Shown here: positions 1 to 13,335 of the stretch, piece after piece
Layout: each line of letters starts with the position of its first letter
Position numbering within the stretch: the first letter of the stretch is position 1
Assembly: GCA_033439765.1 (NCBI GenBank)
Contig: JAULSN010000005.1
Coordinates: forward strand, 1,875,001 to 1,939,000
Direction of reading: 5' to 3'
Length of the DNA stretch: 64,000 bases
Source: Lasiosphaeria ovina
Lineage: Eukaryota; Ascomycota; Sordariomycetes; Sordariales; Lasiosphaeriaceae
Notes under the pieces: generated by a model
Told to the model about the DNA's origin: nothing
The model's database searches: none
The model's input: only the letters and a program-made list of their open reading frames with translations
Program-made: the position numbers and the translations under genes

Positions 1-3000
1 TCTCTCTCTTAGAGCTCGGGAGGATTCGTTATGTTCCTTCCCGAGAGGTGGCAGGCACGCTACATATGTGATAGCGTGGTATATCTAAGCAATGACTTTA
101 TTCGCGGAAACGGGACCCGTGAGGCTTCCGTGATATCCAAATCTGTGCCTGGGTGTGTGTGCGCATGTGTGTGAGTGGGTGGTAGCCTCGCTCCGTCCGC
201 TTTCGGACGGCGTGCTGGGTCCATCACAAAGTCCATCACAGGAACCATTGTTGCCTTTCCACAATTGGAAGAGCTGGAGACGGGAAGCGATCCTTGGCGC
301 GACCCTGTCCCCCCCCTTCCTTCCCGGAGCGAGCAATTATCTTATCAATTGGCATGTGCGGTATGCGGAGGAGGAGGAGGTGGTGGAGGTGTGATTGTGA
401 TGCGGGCGAGATTATATCGATCTGTTGGTCTGGGAAACAGAACAGAGAGAGATTGGCCGTTTTCTTTTGGTCGTCTTTCACTTCACACCTTCAAGGCCTC
501 GAGGGACCGAGCGGGAGGTGGTTACACGGGGGCCGAAAGAAGGGGGTACCAAAACTCCCGCAGTCGGAGGGCTCGACGTCGACCCTTCCGATCATCCGAT
601 CACATCAAAGCGACAAATGCCTCGGCGAGGAAGGGTGCTGGATGAATTGCAGAAAAGGTACGAATAAAATATCATGTCTGCTAATGCTATCAATGCTTTG
701 GTGGATCGCCCGCGAGGCATAAAGTGATTTATTGTCCAGCCGCAACCAGATGGCATCTCGACCTGGAATATGGGAAAAGTCCCGTTTGATGGAGACTCGG
801 ACAAGGATCTGCTTTGCTCTCCCGTCGTCGATCCCAGGCCCCCCCTGGTTGCTTGCCGGACATGACATGGGATAGTCGAGAAAAAGCAAATCATGGCGCG
901 GTGCACTGTGTTGCTCCTTTTCCTGCCCCGCCTTTTTGCTTGTTAATTCGCCTGTTTGGCCTTTTGCTTTGCATGCTTTGCGTGCTCTTTTCCCCTTGCA
1001 GTCAGTCTTTCTTGGCTTCTCGTTGGTCTCGATTTCCCGCTTGCTTGCTTGCATGCCGGCGGATTTCAATGGCCGGGGGGGCGAGGGGAAAAGGAAAAAA
1101 AGCAAATAGGCCAAGGCGCGACGGAGCTATCTCCCCGCTCTTCGACGCCGCAGTCCCGCCGCCGCTGCCGCCGCCGCGGCGAGATGCTTGCATCGGGCCC
1201 ACCCTTCCCCCGGTCCATCAAACCTCGATAGCGGGAGCTTAGGTTATCAAATCTGACATGTCAAGGGCCATTTGCCAGCAACGACACGTCTAGCTACAGA
1301 TACAAGCTCCCAACTCCAGACATTGAAACAGAACAACAGCGACAATGCCCATCAATTCGAGGGTGAGGCGAGGGTGTTACCTTGGGCTTGGGCCAGGCAG
1401 TTGCAATGTGCACGTTGAGGCCGTGATGCGGAGTGCGGGCGGGATTGCGGGTGCGGACAAGTTCGTGATGTGATGCCCAATTCTCGATGCTGCGGTGCTG
1501 CCCTCTCTCTCCCTTGTGCGACGGGTCCGGTGGCCGCCGGGTCGCCCAGCAGCACCTAGCACTGGACTGCAAGCTCTCCACGTCTTCCAGAAAAGCGACA
1601 GTGACTCGAGCCGGTGTGTGTGGTGATGTGGTGATAGGTGTTCCTGAGCACTGCATTCGCCCGTCCTGATTTTTTATTCTTTTTCATCCTCCCATCTCCT
1701 CCCTCGATGTGAGACAGCATACGACGCAATGTCAGGCACGGAAGCCAAAGACTGGCTGGAAATCGATGCCCGCCGGGCGGTGACCGCTGCGAACGCTTTA
1801 CCCACCTCGTGCTGCCTTGCGACAGGGCAAGCAATCAAGCAATTGGGTTTGGGCCGCCGAACGTGGCCTGCCTGCCTGCCCGCCATATGCCTGGCTAAGG
1901 TATCCGTATGTGCATTGTGCCCCGTACCTCCACTTGGGTTGCCCTTGTCTTGCCTTCCCCAGCCCAGCCCAGCCCAGCGTACCCAGACCCGACAGTTCAA
2001 CGTTAGGCCTTGCATCCTGCGGCCCATGGGGAATACGGCCACGGTTGGCTGCTTACATGGAGCCTAAGGTAGGTACGGTAACTCCGTATTCTCCAATCGA
2101 TAACACTTACACGGGGTTGAAAGACAGTTCTGCAGAGTGAGTTGGGAATAGATGCAGCACTTTCAACGACGGGCGAACCAACAAGACAATTTGGGGTCCG
2201 AGGGACTGCCAACTGGAAGACCTAGTTCTAGACTCGGACACCATCCACAACCAATTCAAGCTGCTTTTGCGGGAGGGTTTCATCGCTCAGGTTGGTGGTG
2301 TGGTTATGGTGTGCAAGTCTGTAAGTGTGTGTGTGTGTGCACCTGCAGGTAAAAGTGTTTTGAAATTTGTTCCCAGACAATCCAAACCCTCGGACTGCTT
2401 TGTGGCTTGCACTCGGTCGGGCACAGACGGGAGTAGACGGGAGGCGTATTGTTTCCTTTTAACATTCAAGGCTGAATATGCACTGCGGCGCAGGGAACAA
2501 AGGCATTCCAACGTCTAATGAGGCAGTTGCCTACATAAATACATACGCAGCAGTTAATGGTTAAGGGGGCGGCAAGGAGAAGAAACCTTTATACATTCCA
2601 TTCACTGACAAATGGCGAATTGGCGAGTAGACTGTGCAGTGCAGCACTTTGGAAACCCGTGCCACCAGCAACCCGGCACTCGAAATTTGACAAAACGGTT
2701 GAAAGGAAATGCGGAGAAAATTCGGGACGGGAACGAATCGGAAACTTATTACAAACGCCCACAAGTAGTAGGTGCCTTACATAGCACGTAGGTACTCTGT
2801 ACTTGGCAGGAAACCGTTGTTTGTCCAAGACTCACTTGCGTATCCGTAGGCCGGCGAGAATAACCCGATGCCATGCGAACCGACCAGACCACGCCATTCC
2901 CCTCGCACTTGGACTCTTGCAGAGGTTCCTGAGTCTTTATCAGTCAATGCGTGGCCTGATTTCCAATCATTAGCAAAGAGGCTCGCAGCCAACGAGCTCG

Positions 3001-3375
3001 CTGCTCACTGACACGACGCGGCGGCGACTTCCCACTAGGAAGGGCCTCGAGGCGGCGAGGTATGCGAGTTAATCTGAGCGTCTCTCCCTTCGAGTGACAC
3101 CTGCAGTCGTGATGGTGGGGTGAAGAGCCCTTCTAAGCCCCAACACTCTTCGAGGTTGGGGGTTTCAGAAGCCTTAGGTGCCTGATTTCAAACATCGTGT
3201 TGGATGTTGGGAGCACCGGAACAGCATATCTGGGGCTTCACAGCATGACATCCCGTAGCGGAAGGCCCCAGGTACTGTAAGGTACATGGCCACACTCAAC
3301 CCAGAGGTGACGTCGCCATTCGCAGTTGAGGCCCCCGTCCCTCTTAGTTGCATTGCGTTGCGGCACACAGCATCA

Positions 3376-3391
3376 CGTACTGTACAGTACG
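3376..3391. repeat. 16-bp perfect palindrome
   Basis: CGTACTGTACAGTACG reads the same on both strands. Confidence 0.85.
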
Positions 3392-6335
3392 GATTCTGCA
3401 CAGCACATAGCTGCCCCGAGGAAGGTAAACTGTACTAGAGGCACTGGAGACAATAGCTTCACGCTGGTCTGTCCGTCCCTGTGACTGCGGCTCAGGCCGC
3501 CAGCCATCTTCCGCTGCAGAAAACTAAATCTCGGATATAGTTGAGTTTGCGGGAGAATGCTTGGCTAGGTAGTATGTACCTGATGCATTCCTTCCTTCGG
3601 CTTTGTTGGCGCTCAGTCAAGAAAGCTTTGTCTGCCAAACTGGCGGCCCGAAAACCCCCCTTTGAAGTTTTTGTTTGACATATCAATGCGAAGAGCTCCC
3701 AACGACACCAGCACCAAAGCACCAGCAGCAGCCACAGCCATAGCAGCCTCAACAGCTTTTATGGTCTGGCATGGCCTGGCCGTGTCCGTCCTCGGCACGA
3801 ATGTGCTCTGCGCCGGGTCAGTCGAGTTGTCGACCCAGGGAGCCGGGGTTGGCCGACAGGCCCATTGTTAATAAAAGACGGGAAACAGTAAAGGGAGCGA
3901 ACAATGAGGATAAAGACGGTGCGGAGACTGAGAGGGCCAGGCAGGACGGGATGGGCGATAAAACCCTTGCTCGCGAGGGTGATAGCAGCCGTGATTGGCG
4001 GTGCATTGCAGGGATGTACCTGCCAATCGAGAGCAAGGGCGCTTAGGACCCTTGGACCGTTGCTCCCCCGCCGCCGCCTTTCGTGCATCTCCCCACCCCA
4101 CCGCCCAACCACACCTCGAGGACAGCTTTTTGGAAAGAGCACAGAGGCGACTGATTCAACTAGGGGACAGACGAGACCCGAAGCCAACAGGAAACCTCTG
4201 ATTCTCCCTGACTCCACGCCGTGATGGAGAACCCGAAGAGAAGGGGGCAAATGGCGCACGAGATCGAAGCTCCCCGAGAAAATCAGGAACAGCAGACACG
4301 ATAACCAGCAGTTTCCATTGGGTACATTTAAAGTACTCGAAACCCCGTCGATGGGGTCGTCCTGGCTGCGGGGCACGAACTGCGGTTGGGATGGGATGGA
4401 TACGGGTCCGACTTTGCTGCCTCCCCCGTGTACATACACTGGACGTACCGTACTTACTGCGTTCTCACTGACTGGCATATGTCGGTAGGCATTGACATTG
4501 CGCGCAGCCAGCGAACGGCCAGCCCAAGACATTTGTAGTGGTTCGAGCGCGCCGCTCTGCAGATCGCTGCTGCAACGTTTTTCGAGAGATGCGATGCGAT
4601 GCGCTCAGGCACCGCTTTTATTTGCAGACCCCCTCCCCGCCGCCGCCGCCCCCCCGAGCCGGGTATACAGTTCGGGCAGCATGTATGGAATATGGAGTTG
4701 GGGGAGTACTGTACGGTACGGAGCACATACAAGAACCCCCAAGCATCCCGTGCAGGGGAGGGCAACACAAGCTTCAGCCTATTCAGGCAGTGCCGGTGTG
4801 GTCAACTGGCTGGCTGCTCTGCTCTGCCCAAATCTCTCCTCTCGTTTTAAGTATGGAGTACATACCGAGTTTCCTATCTGGCCACGGTCCATTGCTTGCA
4901 CAGAACCGTCCAGCGCAGCAGCACAGCACAGCTCAGGTTCGGCGCACATAACACTGGACTGCGCCCGCCCAGCACCCGAGAGACGCAGAGAACGCTCCCC
5001 GGGTTCCGCTGCTGGCAGAGAGCGGTCTGGCTGGTAGGATGCGGGACCATCTATAGCTTGGCTGCGCTGAGAGAGCGGTCACTCCCTCCCTCCCGGGGGC
5101 GAGGGCACCAAGTGGCGTTGCCGTCAACGCGCCGCGGCTGTCGTCGAGTTATACACACGCTAAAGTCGTCACGACGGGCCCCGCCGCGTCTGCTTGACTA
5201 CTTCCTCTGTCCCTTCCCTGACCGCGTGATCATCCAGGCCTCGATGAGCGGTGTCCGTGGCTGACAGTGTTCTGCTGCTGTGCTGTGCTCTGCTCTGATG
5301 CTCCGCTCCTGGCCAGCTGAGAGGCGGAAGATTTCTTGCTGTCAGAGTGGCCAAGCTCTGGCAACGACACGCGGGCAGCGCAGCAGCAGACCCAGAGGCT
5401 AATTATGGCAAATATTGAATGTACCATGTACGCTGTCTGGTGTAGGCCAACCACGGTCCGTGGACCAGCATTGCAGCACTGCTCGAGTCGGGGCTACTGC
5501 GCGTCCCGCCATTGACACGGCGAGATGGAAGTCACTCTCTGCTCCTACAGACCAGGGCTGTGGGCGAGCCGGGGGCGTGTCTGGGCATGCCAGCTCTTGT
5601 GGCTTTTCCTACTCGACAGGCCCCAACCCTGGCCCGCTACTAGTGCCGGCTCGCTAGTCAATGCACATCTCGCCATCTCTTCGCTTTCCATGCAGCCCCG
5701 TCGCCTTCGACCCTCGAACCCGTCGATGCCCGCCTCGACTCGACCCTGGGGGGCCCTGGGCTGGGCCGCCAGCTTCGACCAGATGAGCCGGTACGCATCC
5801 GCACCCAGATTTGCACGCCCCTTCTGCGTTAGAGGCAGTGAAAGCAGAACTGAGGGCTCTAATTTTATATGTGCTTGCAGTGGCCGTCCAGTGACAGCCC
5901 GGCCTCGCGCGAGTTAAGCGCCTTGGAGGTTGGGTAGACTTTATTTGCTGGCACACACCCATCACGGCGCCTTTGCTTGTCACTGTCACTCGTTCTTCCT
6001 CCGTCTCTCTGCCTGCGTCCTGCAACTCGATCTCTTGTTTCTTCTTTTTCTTCCTCGCGTGTGCTGCATCCAACGTGATCAGGAGACTGGCGGTTCTGCA
6101 CACAGAGATCGTGCTGCACGAGAAGCGCTAACATCCCCTTCCCCCTTCCGTGGGAATCCGACTTCTGCATCCCCATGAGGTGAGGCGGGTAGCTCTCGTT
6201 GCCGCCCCCATACAACCCGTCCCTTGTCTACCACCGGCACCCCCCCCCCCCTCTCCTGCGTCTACGGCGGCGTCTGTCTTCTGAACCTCGCGTGCGGCCG
6301 CCGTGCAACCGTGCTAGCTACTGTACCGACCCAAG

Positions 6336-6380
6336 GCACACACACACTCACACACACACTCACACACACATCTACACACA
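6336..6380. repeat. CA-rich microsatellite
   Basis: Imperfect CACACA runs broken by single CT steps, lying in the putative promoter or leader of the WD40 protein gene. Confidence 0.8.
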
Positions 6381-6770
6381 CCCTCTTCTCTTCCCTCAAC
6401 CTCCTCCTTCTCCACTTCAAAACTTCACGATCGCTCGTGGGTCCTGTTTGCGACACCAACGACGACGACGCCAAGACGAAGACGACGACGGCGAGAAGGC
6501 CGTCGAGAAGAGTACCGGGATCCCGAGGCACGACAGCCGTGGCAATCGCTTCAGATCCCCCCTCCCCCCCCCCAAACCCCGCCCTCGCTGCATGCCGGAC
6601 AGCTTTGAGCTTCCCGCATCCTAGGCGCACCGAACGTGGAGGAACGTACTGGCCCCGGGAACGGACAGCGCATGTTCCATATGTAATGGTTGGGTTCCGG
6701 ACTGTGTAGCCTTGCCGCTCGTCCTGGTTCGCTACGAAACATCCGGAGCGTGATAGTTCCCTCCCGCTCG

Positions 6771-6908
6771 GTATGTATTAGTTTCTCGTACGTCGTCCGC
6801 TGCCCGCACGCAATTCGAGCGCGCCGGGTTGGGCCATTGCAAACTGGGCACCGGACGGGCACAATCCTTGCATGCAGCCGCCCGACTAACAGCGCAATTG
6901 CCGGCCAG
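6771..6908 (+). other. Candidate 5'-UTR intron of the WD40 gene
   Basis: A GTATGT donor at 6771, a CTAAC branch-like site at 6886-6890 and an AG acceptor ending at 6908 (an earlier AG ends at 6892) lie just upstream of the chosen ATG at 6944. The segment is not needed for coding, so it would be a leader intron. Inferred from signals only. Confidence 0.4.
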
Positions 6909-6943
6909 GTCTGCGATCCAGAGGGCATATCTAGACGGTCGCC

Positions 6944-9900
6944 ATGTCTACCCATCTCGCCAGGAGCCGTGCTGGGTCCAAGAATTCGGCTCTCGAGGCG
7001 CCCTACAAGGGACGGACAATGAATGACTTCGCCATGCCGCCCACTACCAAAGATGCCACGCAGCTTCTGGAGCCGTGCGCCGCCACGGCCTCCATGTTTC
7101 TCTATGCCCAGGGCAGCTCCGTCGTGTGCAGCCACCACGACACGCTTACGATAGAAAGGAGGTTTGCCCGCCACTCCGAGGAGGTGCAATTGTTGGCCGT
7201 CGACAACCAGAGCGACGTGGGTGCGGGAAGGCTGGTTGTGAGTTATGACGCAGGACAAACCGCCATCGTCTGGGATCTCGTGACAGGAGACGAGGTTGCT
7301 CGGTTTGCGTCCTACGAGAACCTTACTTGCGCTGCGTGGATGCGTAACGGCAATGTCGCTTTCGGTGAGCACCCGGAAGCCCCTCCCTCCCCCATGCCTA
7401 CCTGTTTCTCGCCCCTCGTCCCTCCCCACTGCGGAACTGATTAGGCGTCTTCTCTAGGAAACACACAAGGAGGTGTAATACTTTTTGAGCCCACCACATC
7501 AGAACACATTTCGGCGAGGACTATTGACCAAATATCCATCACGGCCATTGCGCCGGCAACCGACTGCAGGACATTCGCAATTGGGTGAGTTTAACGTTCT
7601 TAAAGATGAGTTGACGTTCATGTGAAGGCTAACTCCAGCGACTCAGTTATAAAAATGGCTCTCTTTTGATTGCAACCCTCCAGCCAAAATTCACAATTCT
7701 GCACAATCTCAGCACATCACGGGGGCCATCTCCTATTGTGACACTGGCGTGGCACGCCTCGTCGTCACGGCAAAAGTCGGACATGTTGGCAGTCCAGACG
7801 CACGACGGAGATCTCCGGGTCTGGAGCGTGTCGAAATCGTATAACAGCGATGATCCCGCCAAAGTGGTACGAATCCTCAAGAAGAGTGAAAACTACCTGC
7901 CGGGACCGAATTGGATGGGATGGTCCAAGAACGGCCGGATTATCCAGTATTCAGAATCGTGAGTCTGACTGACATAAACATGTCCTGCCATTTCTTTGGA
8001 AATATTCCTCGTCGACCGATTCTGACACAGCAGCTTTTATAGTGAGACGATATCGTGGGATGTGCGGACAAAACACGTTACCTACGATGGAATCCCGACT
8101 CTTGAGAACATCCGGGGTCTGGCGGTTTACGGTCCAGGGGCCAGCCTCTTCACTCTGGGCGCCAATAACACGGTTCAGCAATTCGATCTGAACTCACCAG
8201 CGATGATGGTTGCTAACGTGCAGCACCCCGCTAACCTACTCCCCCCGTCACCCCCTATCTCGCTCGAAGCAGAGGACAAGGGACAAACCAGTAGTACGAG
8301 CATGTCCGAATCTGAGACATCTTCCGTTCCAATTGCCATCCAGGCCGATTTATCTTCCGAGAGCGGCGAAGACCGCATGTCGCCCCTAGCTCGGCTTGTT
8401 CACAGCGAGAACGACTCGGACCAGGGAGATTATCGTGTTGGGAGTCCGATGTCGAGCCGGAGTCGGTCAAGCGTTTCCATCTCGTCTTCCACGTCACAAG
8501 TTCAGGCACGCAACTATACCCGGTCGGTGAAGACGGAGAACACGTACATCTCGGCTGGGTCGTCGCTGCGTTCTTCTACCATTCCGCACAATGACAGAAA
8601 GGGGAGGGAATCGTATTCAACGGCCAGTTCGCAGTCTCTAGCAAGCTCACAGCCACAACCACCGCCACAGTCACAACACCGCTCAAGGCACAACCGGCCT
8701 TCGAGACTGCGACACGAAGTCCCGCGGAGCCCGGCCGATTCGAAAGTCGTCGATCTCTTCAAATTCACCAAGAGCCGTCTTACTGATGTGCCGTTCAAGG
8801 CGCCGTTTACGAATGATAGCAGTCGCCTGACTAATGACGACTTGCGCCGTCAGATGCTGACCATGATCTTTGGGTGGAACCAGGATGCCGACGAGCTTGT
8901 CCGAGATGAAATGTCGCGACACCCACTCGGTTCTACGAACAGGATCCTCTTGGCTAAGTGGCTGGGCGACATCGGCACGGACATCATGGCTATGGGCTCC
9001 GAGAACATGACATCCTCCGACTGGATGCTTCTCGCACTGAGTGGAATTGGAGGGCAGGCTTCACAGCATAAGCTGGGTCGTGCATATGTACAGCGGCTTC
9101 TTGAAAGCGGCGACGTCCATGCGGCGGCGACCATTATGATCGGCCTCGGAGACCACAACGACGCCATAGAGATCTACATCTCCCACAAGAGGTATATGGA
9201 GGCGTTGCTGCTGACCTGCCTCTTCTTCCCATCTACCTGGGAGCGCCAGGAATCGATAATTAGGAAGTGGGGAGAGTGGGCTGTACAGCACGGCCAGCAA
9301 CAGCTAGCGATCAGATGGTAAGTACCCAGACGCCTGTATCGTCCACTTGGAGACTGCTTGCTTACTTGTTCACAGTTTTGCGTGTACTGGTCGGGAATCG
9401 AGCGATCCGTGGACATCGCCGTCGGCTCAGCAGGTCACATTTCCGAACATCTCGCAGAATGTGCCTGAGCTTCTGAGTCCCCCAATGTCTCCTCCGCACG
9501 TGAACCATGGTCCGCAGCGAAGCATTGCCAAGTCGTCGGCACTCAAGCTCATCACCTCTTTCGGTGACCCCCATGCCAAGTCTAAGTTCTTCTCGGGCCA
9601 GGACGACGGCAAGACTCCAATTGCGGCCGGAGCTACCCCTATTGCCGAGTCGGCTCTCTCTCCTGGTGGGCTGGACCCGGCCACGGCCGTCCTGCGTGCT
9701 GGGAACCGAAGCCAGTTTGCCACGCCTTCCTCGGCCCGCCCAATCCATGGCTTTGGCCGGCAACGCCTCCCATCTATTGGAGAGACACCTGATACGACCC
9801 ACCAGCGTGAGCTTTTAGCTACGGCAACCAAATCGCACAAGCTTTCCAACAATCCCTACGGCACGATCAAGACTAGAGAGTCGAACGAGAACACGACGAG

Positions 9901-12418
9901 AGGCCTGGAGCTGGCCCGAGCAGCTACTGCGAGTCCCAGATTGCAAATGAAAGAGGCACGCAGAGGCCAGCCCCCGCCGTCTCCCTCTCCGGCGGCGGTG
10001 GCCGCGTTGATGGAAGGCCCGAGAATGAGGAATGGATCGCGTCACCGCATCCCTGAAGGTCTCGATTTGTCGCTGCCTTCGTTCGACGACTCGCTCCCCG
10101 AGGACCTGACATCTCCCGATCAGTCAGGGGCGTCAAACCGCTACCACTGGCCTACTCGGCGCAGAGCGGGGCCGGGATCTGTGGCCAGCTCCGTGACTGC
10201 AAGTTCCGTGACTTCGGGAGCATCGAGCCTTGTTGTTCCCAGGAACGCTCGTGGAAATCAGCAGCAGGGTAAGAGCTTGGACGATTATATCCACAGCCTC
10301 GATGCCGTCCAAGGCAAGAGGGTTGGGCGCGGGACAAGCCGCGAAAGCCGGAGCCGAGGGCGCGATAGGAGCCGGTCTCGCAGGGCGGAGGGCGAGGATT
10401 CCAGAGATCACGGCCGAACCACATCCCGTGGATACACCCCCAGGGGCGGGAAGCGGTCTCCGAGATCGCCGGTTCCCATGTCGCCAGAGGATCTGATCAA
10501 CCTGGCAACTCCAAAAGACGAGATTGATCAGGGCCAGGTGGATGGAAGCAGACTGATTGATATCTCTGACGAGCAAGAGCAGCCAAGCACGGTGAAGAAG
10601 ATCTCGTCTCATGGGCCCCGCGATAATTCCCGTGCGAGGGCGTCCAGCCGCACTACCAGTCGCTCTGGCCGTGGTCAAAGCCGGGATCGTCGTGCTCACA
10701 GTCCCGAACGCAATGGCGGCCAGCCTCTAGTTGGACTCCGCGGGCGCTCGGAGACCCGTAATGGCTCTGCGGCTCGCTCGCCATCATCGCCCGTGCCAAT
10801 GTCGGCAGGCCCGCAGGGCCAACACTTCTACGGCTCCGACGATGAGGAAGACTACCGACAGGCGCTGGAGGCTCGAGAGATGTTTCGGCGGAGGAACACT
10901 CGGAGCAGCAGCCGAGGCGGGCGAGACGACAGCCTCCTATCACCTGTATCGGCCCGCGGGAACAAGCCGATGTGGGGGCGGGAGACAGGAAAGCGAAGCA
11001 GCACGCGCGATGGTTCGGAACGCTCCAAGAAGCCGCTGCCTACTCCGATCCCGATGCAGCTCAGAATCAACAACGCTGGTGACTTGAAGGCTATCAAGGA
11101 CGAAAGGCAGCTAAAGAAGGAAGCGGCAGCCCGTGAGCTCGAGGAGCGCCGAAAGTCGCTCGCGCAAAGGCCGTCGGCTCCTCCCATTCTGCATCCGAAC
11201 GAGCTTTCTCCGGCCCCGACTCGGACAGACTTCAATGCTCGTCCGTCGCCGCCAGGGCACTTTGAGCTCCCAAACACCACCTTTGTTCCCACGTATCGGG
11301 AGAAAGACCTGCCGTCGCGCAGCGTGAGCGTAGACCCAAACGCCGGCAGGAGCATGTACGCACACCGCAACGGACCGCAGATTGGGCTTCCCGCGACGCC
11401 GAAAGCCATGCGCCTGGTCCTCGAAAGCGATTCCAACAGGCATAACGTGCCGGTGCCGCCGATTCCCATGAACTTTGCGCATAACTCGCCCCCGTTGGCC
11501 GCAAACCGCCACTCTCCGGAACGGACTTCTCCCAAGAAATCGGAGCCGGAGGCGGACACCGAGGCACCGACTCTACTGCTCCCATCGACTGTCTACACTC
11601 CTCCCCCGTCCCGACATGCGGCTCAGCTTGCGGCACAGCAGATTCCACGATCCATGTCGGCACCACCCCAAGACTTGCAGCCGCCTCAAGGTAGCAGCTT
11701 TGCACATCTGCGTGGAATGTCGATGAACAAGATCAACCCTCTCGAAGGAAACACAATGGTGGGTGGTCGTCGGCCTTCCTACGACAGCGGCGCTCCCCCA
11801 ATGCCGACCCGGAGGCCATCTCATGATAGCGCCATGTCTCAGATGCCTGCCCGGAGGCCGTCACATGACGGGCAGATCCCCCCTCCCCCTCCGCCACCGC
11901 CCGCGCCGCCGATGCTTAAGGAGCTGCAGCACCTCGCGATGCCTCCGCCGCCACCGCCCGCACCCCTGCCCCACATGGGAGGAGCCAAACCCGTTGTCTA
12001 TGGCGGAAAGTCGGGCACAATCGAGATTGTCATGGATGACGACGATCAGCCGACGATCCCCACTGCTTTGCCCATCAGCGAGAGCACCGTCCCCATAATT
12101 GCGCCTCCGGCACCGCCGTCTTCGCGTAACGGTCACAACCGAGGACGCAGCAGCATTGACAACAGCATCGGCGCCCGTATCTCACGAGCGACGGACAGGA
12201 TGCGCTCGGTCAGCCGGAACCGCCGGGACACAATCAACCGTACCAAGTCGCCAGAGGTGTCGGCTCCTTACGAGAGCGTGCCGCCCCCGCCGACTCTGAC
12301 GTACCAGATGCGGGCGGAAATGGCGAGGTCTCCGGTTTACCAGCAGATGACGGCGCAACAGGCACAGCAGGCCCAGGGCGACTACCGCACGGGCTTGCAT
12401 CACAGCGAGATGATCTAG
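6944..12418 (+). CDS. WD40-repeat / alpha-solenoid protein (Gemin5-like architecture), 1725 aa
   Basis: Five exons keep frame: 6944-7364, 7458-7584, 7647-7958, 8043-9317 and 9376-12418 (5178 nt). All introns are GT-AG and 58-93 nt long. Residues ~45-390 contain degenerate WD40 blades (for example the TAIVWDLVTG and DLRVWSVSK strands). After a Ser-rich linker, ~600-790 is an alpha-helical segment resembling the helical part of Gemin5-type proteins. The remaining ~930 residues are disordered: an SR/RS-rich stretch (~1090-1230), three RRPS(Y/H)D repeats, and two poly-Pro tracts near 11881 and 11941. The last exon is a single 3-kb open frame. Related Pezizomycotina proteins are annotated only as WD40 proteins, and a role in RNP or cytoskeletal scaffolding is inference. 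An alternative start lies at about 7019. Confidence 0.82.
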
Positions 12419-13299
12419 AAGCCGACAGACCCGAGTTTTGAACTCTCAGGTTTTACTTTCGCACGATATACCATTCGATTCTTTGCATGGCGACTGGCGT
12501 TTTATACTCCCCACCAACCGTCGGATAGGGGTTTTGTCCCCCCAATCCTTCCATTCTGGGGTTGTCTATTGCATTTGCTGTTTGGGTGATCGGGAACATC
12601 GAGGAGACTTTAGCTGCTATTTTGGGGGGAGAGATACTCACTTGGTGAGGAGATTTCGATTCGACCTTTTTTTACAACGCCATACCCAACTTCTTTTGCC
12701 CGCTGGCAGTTGCGGGAGGGGTGTTTTTCTTCAACAGGGTGAAAAAAGAGAGACAGAAAAAGAGCAAAAGCTGCCAAGAGGTGTATTGTGTGTTTCTTTT
12801 GGAGCGTTTGCCGATAATCTTTTCTTCCGTCTTTTTAGAATCATATTGTATAAAATATTCTGCTCTCATGTTCTTGCTGTCTCATCCCTATGCGATGGAA
12901 ACAATTTTGTGTTTTTCTCTTTTGCCATTTCTTTCTATTTATATCGTCTGTTTGGTTTTTTTCTCTGATCTCCTTTTTTCTTTTACCGCGTCGTTGAGCA
13001 TTGCAGTTTGTTTTTGGCTTATTTTCCTTCCTCGCCATTATACTTTCTAACGAGTTATGAACACATCTCCCCCCTCCACTTGCCCTGTCCTATCTATCTA
13101 TCTACACTTTGAGGAGGACGTGTAGGTAGGTAGGTAATGTGCTCTGGGAGGGAGGGTTAAAAAAAAACCCCTGTATTTCTAAACCAGCCGATCGAGAGGA
13201 AGCAACCGAGCAAGAAAGAAAGCATCGTACCGAAAGATATCCCCACAGGAAGGGGGACAAGGCGAGGGCGATCATGATTGATTGGGTGGGGATGGTGGT

Positions 13300-13335
<36 letters not shown>

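Larger units (their letters stand above)
1..6943. other. Long intergenic region without a supported gene
   Basis: About 6.9 kb in which many short open frames occur on both strands, but none resembles a family I know or can be joined by good splice sites into a longer product. It contains GT-rich simple sequence near 151-182 and 2319-2340, a short GTAC palindrome at 3376-3391, and CA repeats near 6336-6380 upstream of the WD40 gene. The last ~600 bases are probably the promoter and leader of the gene that follows. Non-coding transcripts or a lineage-specific short gene cannot be excluded. Confidence 0.5.

Noticed and set aside
3759..4532. 257-codon minus-strand open frame
   Set aside because: No domain, Arg/Pro/Ser-rich composition of the kind GC-rich non-coding DNA produces, and overlapping open frames on the other strand.
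12438..12968. 176-codon frame after the WD40 gene
   Set aside because: T-rich 3'-UTR-like sequence giving Phe/Cys/Leu runs; no start context or homology visible.
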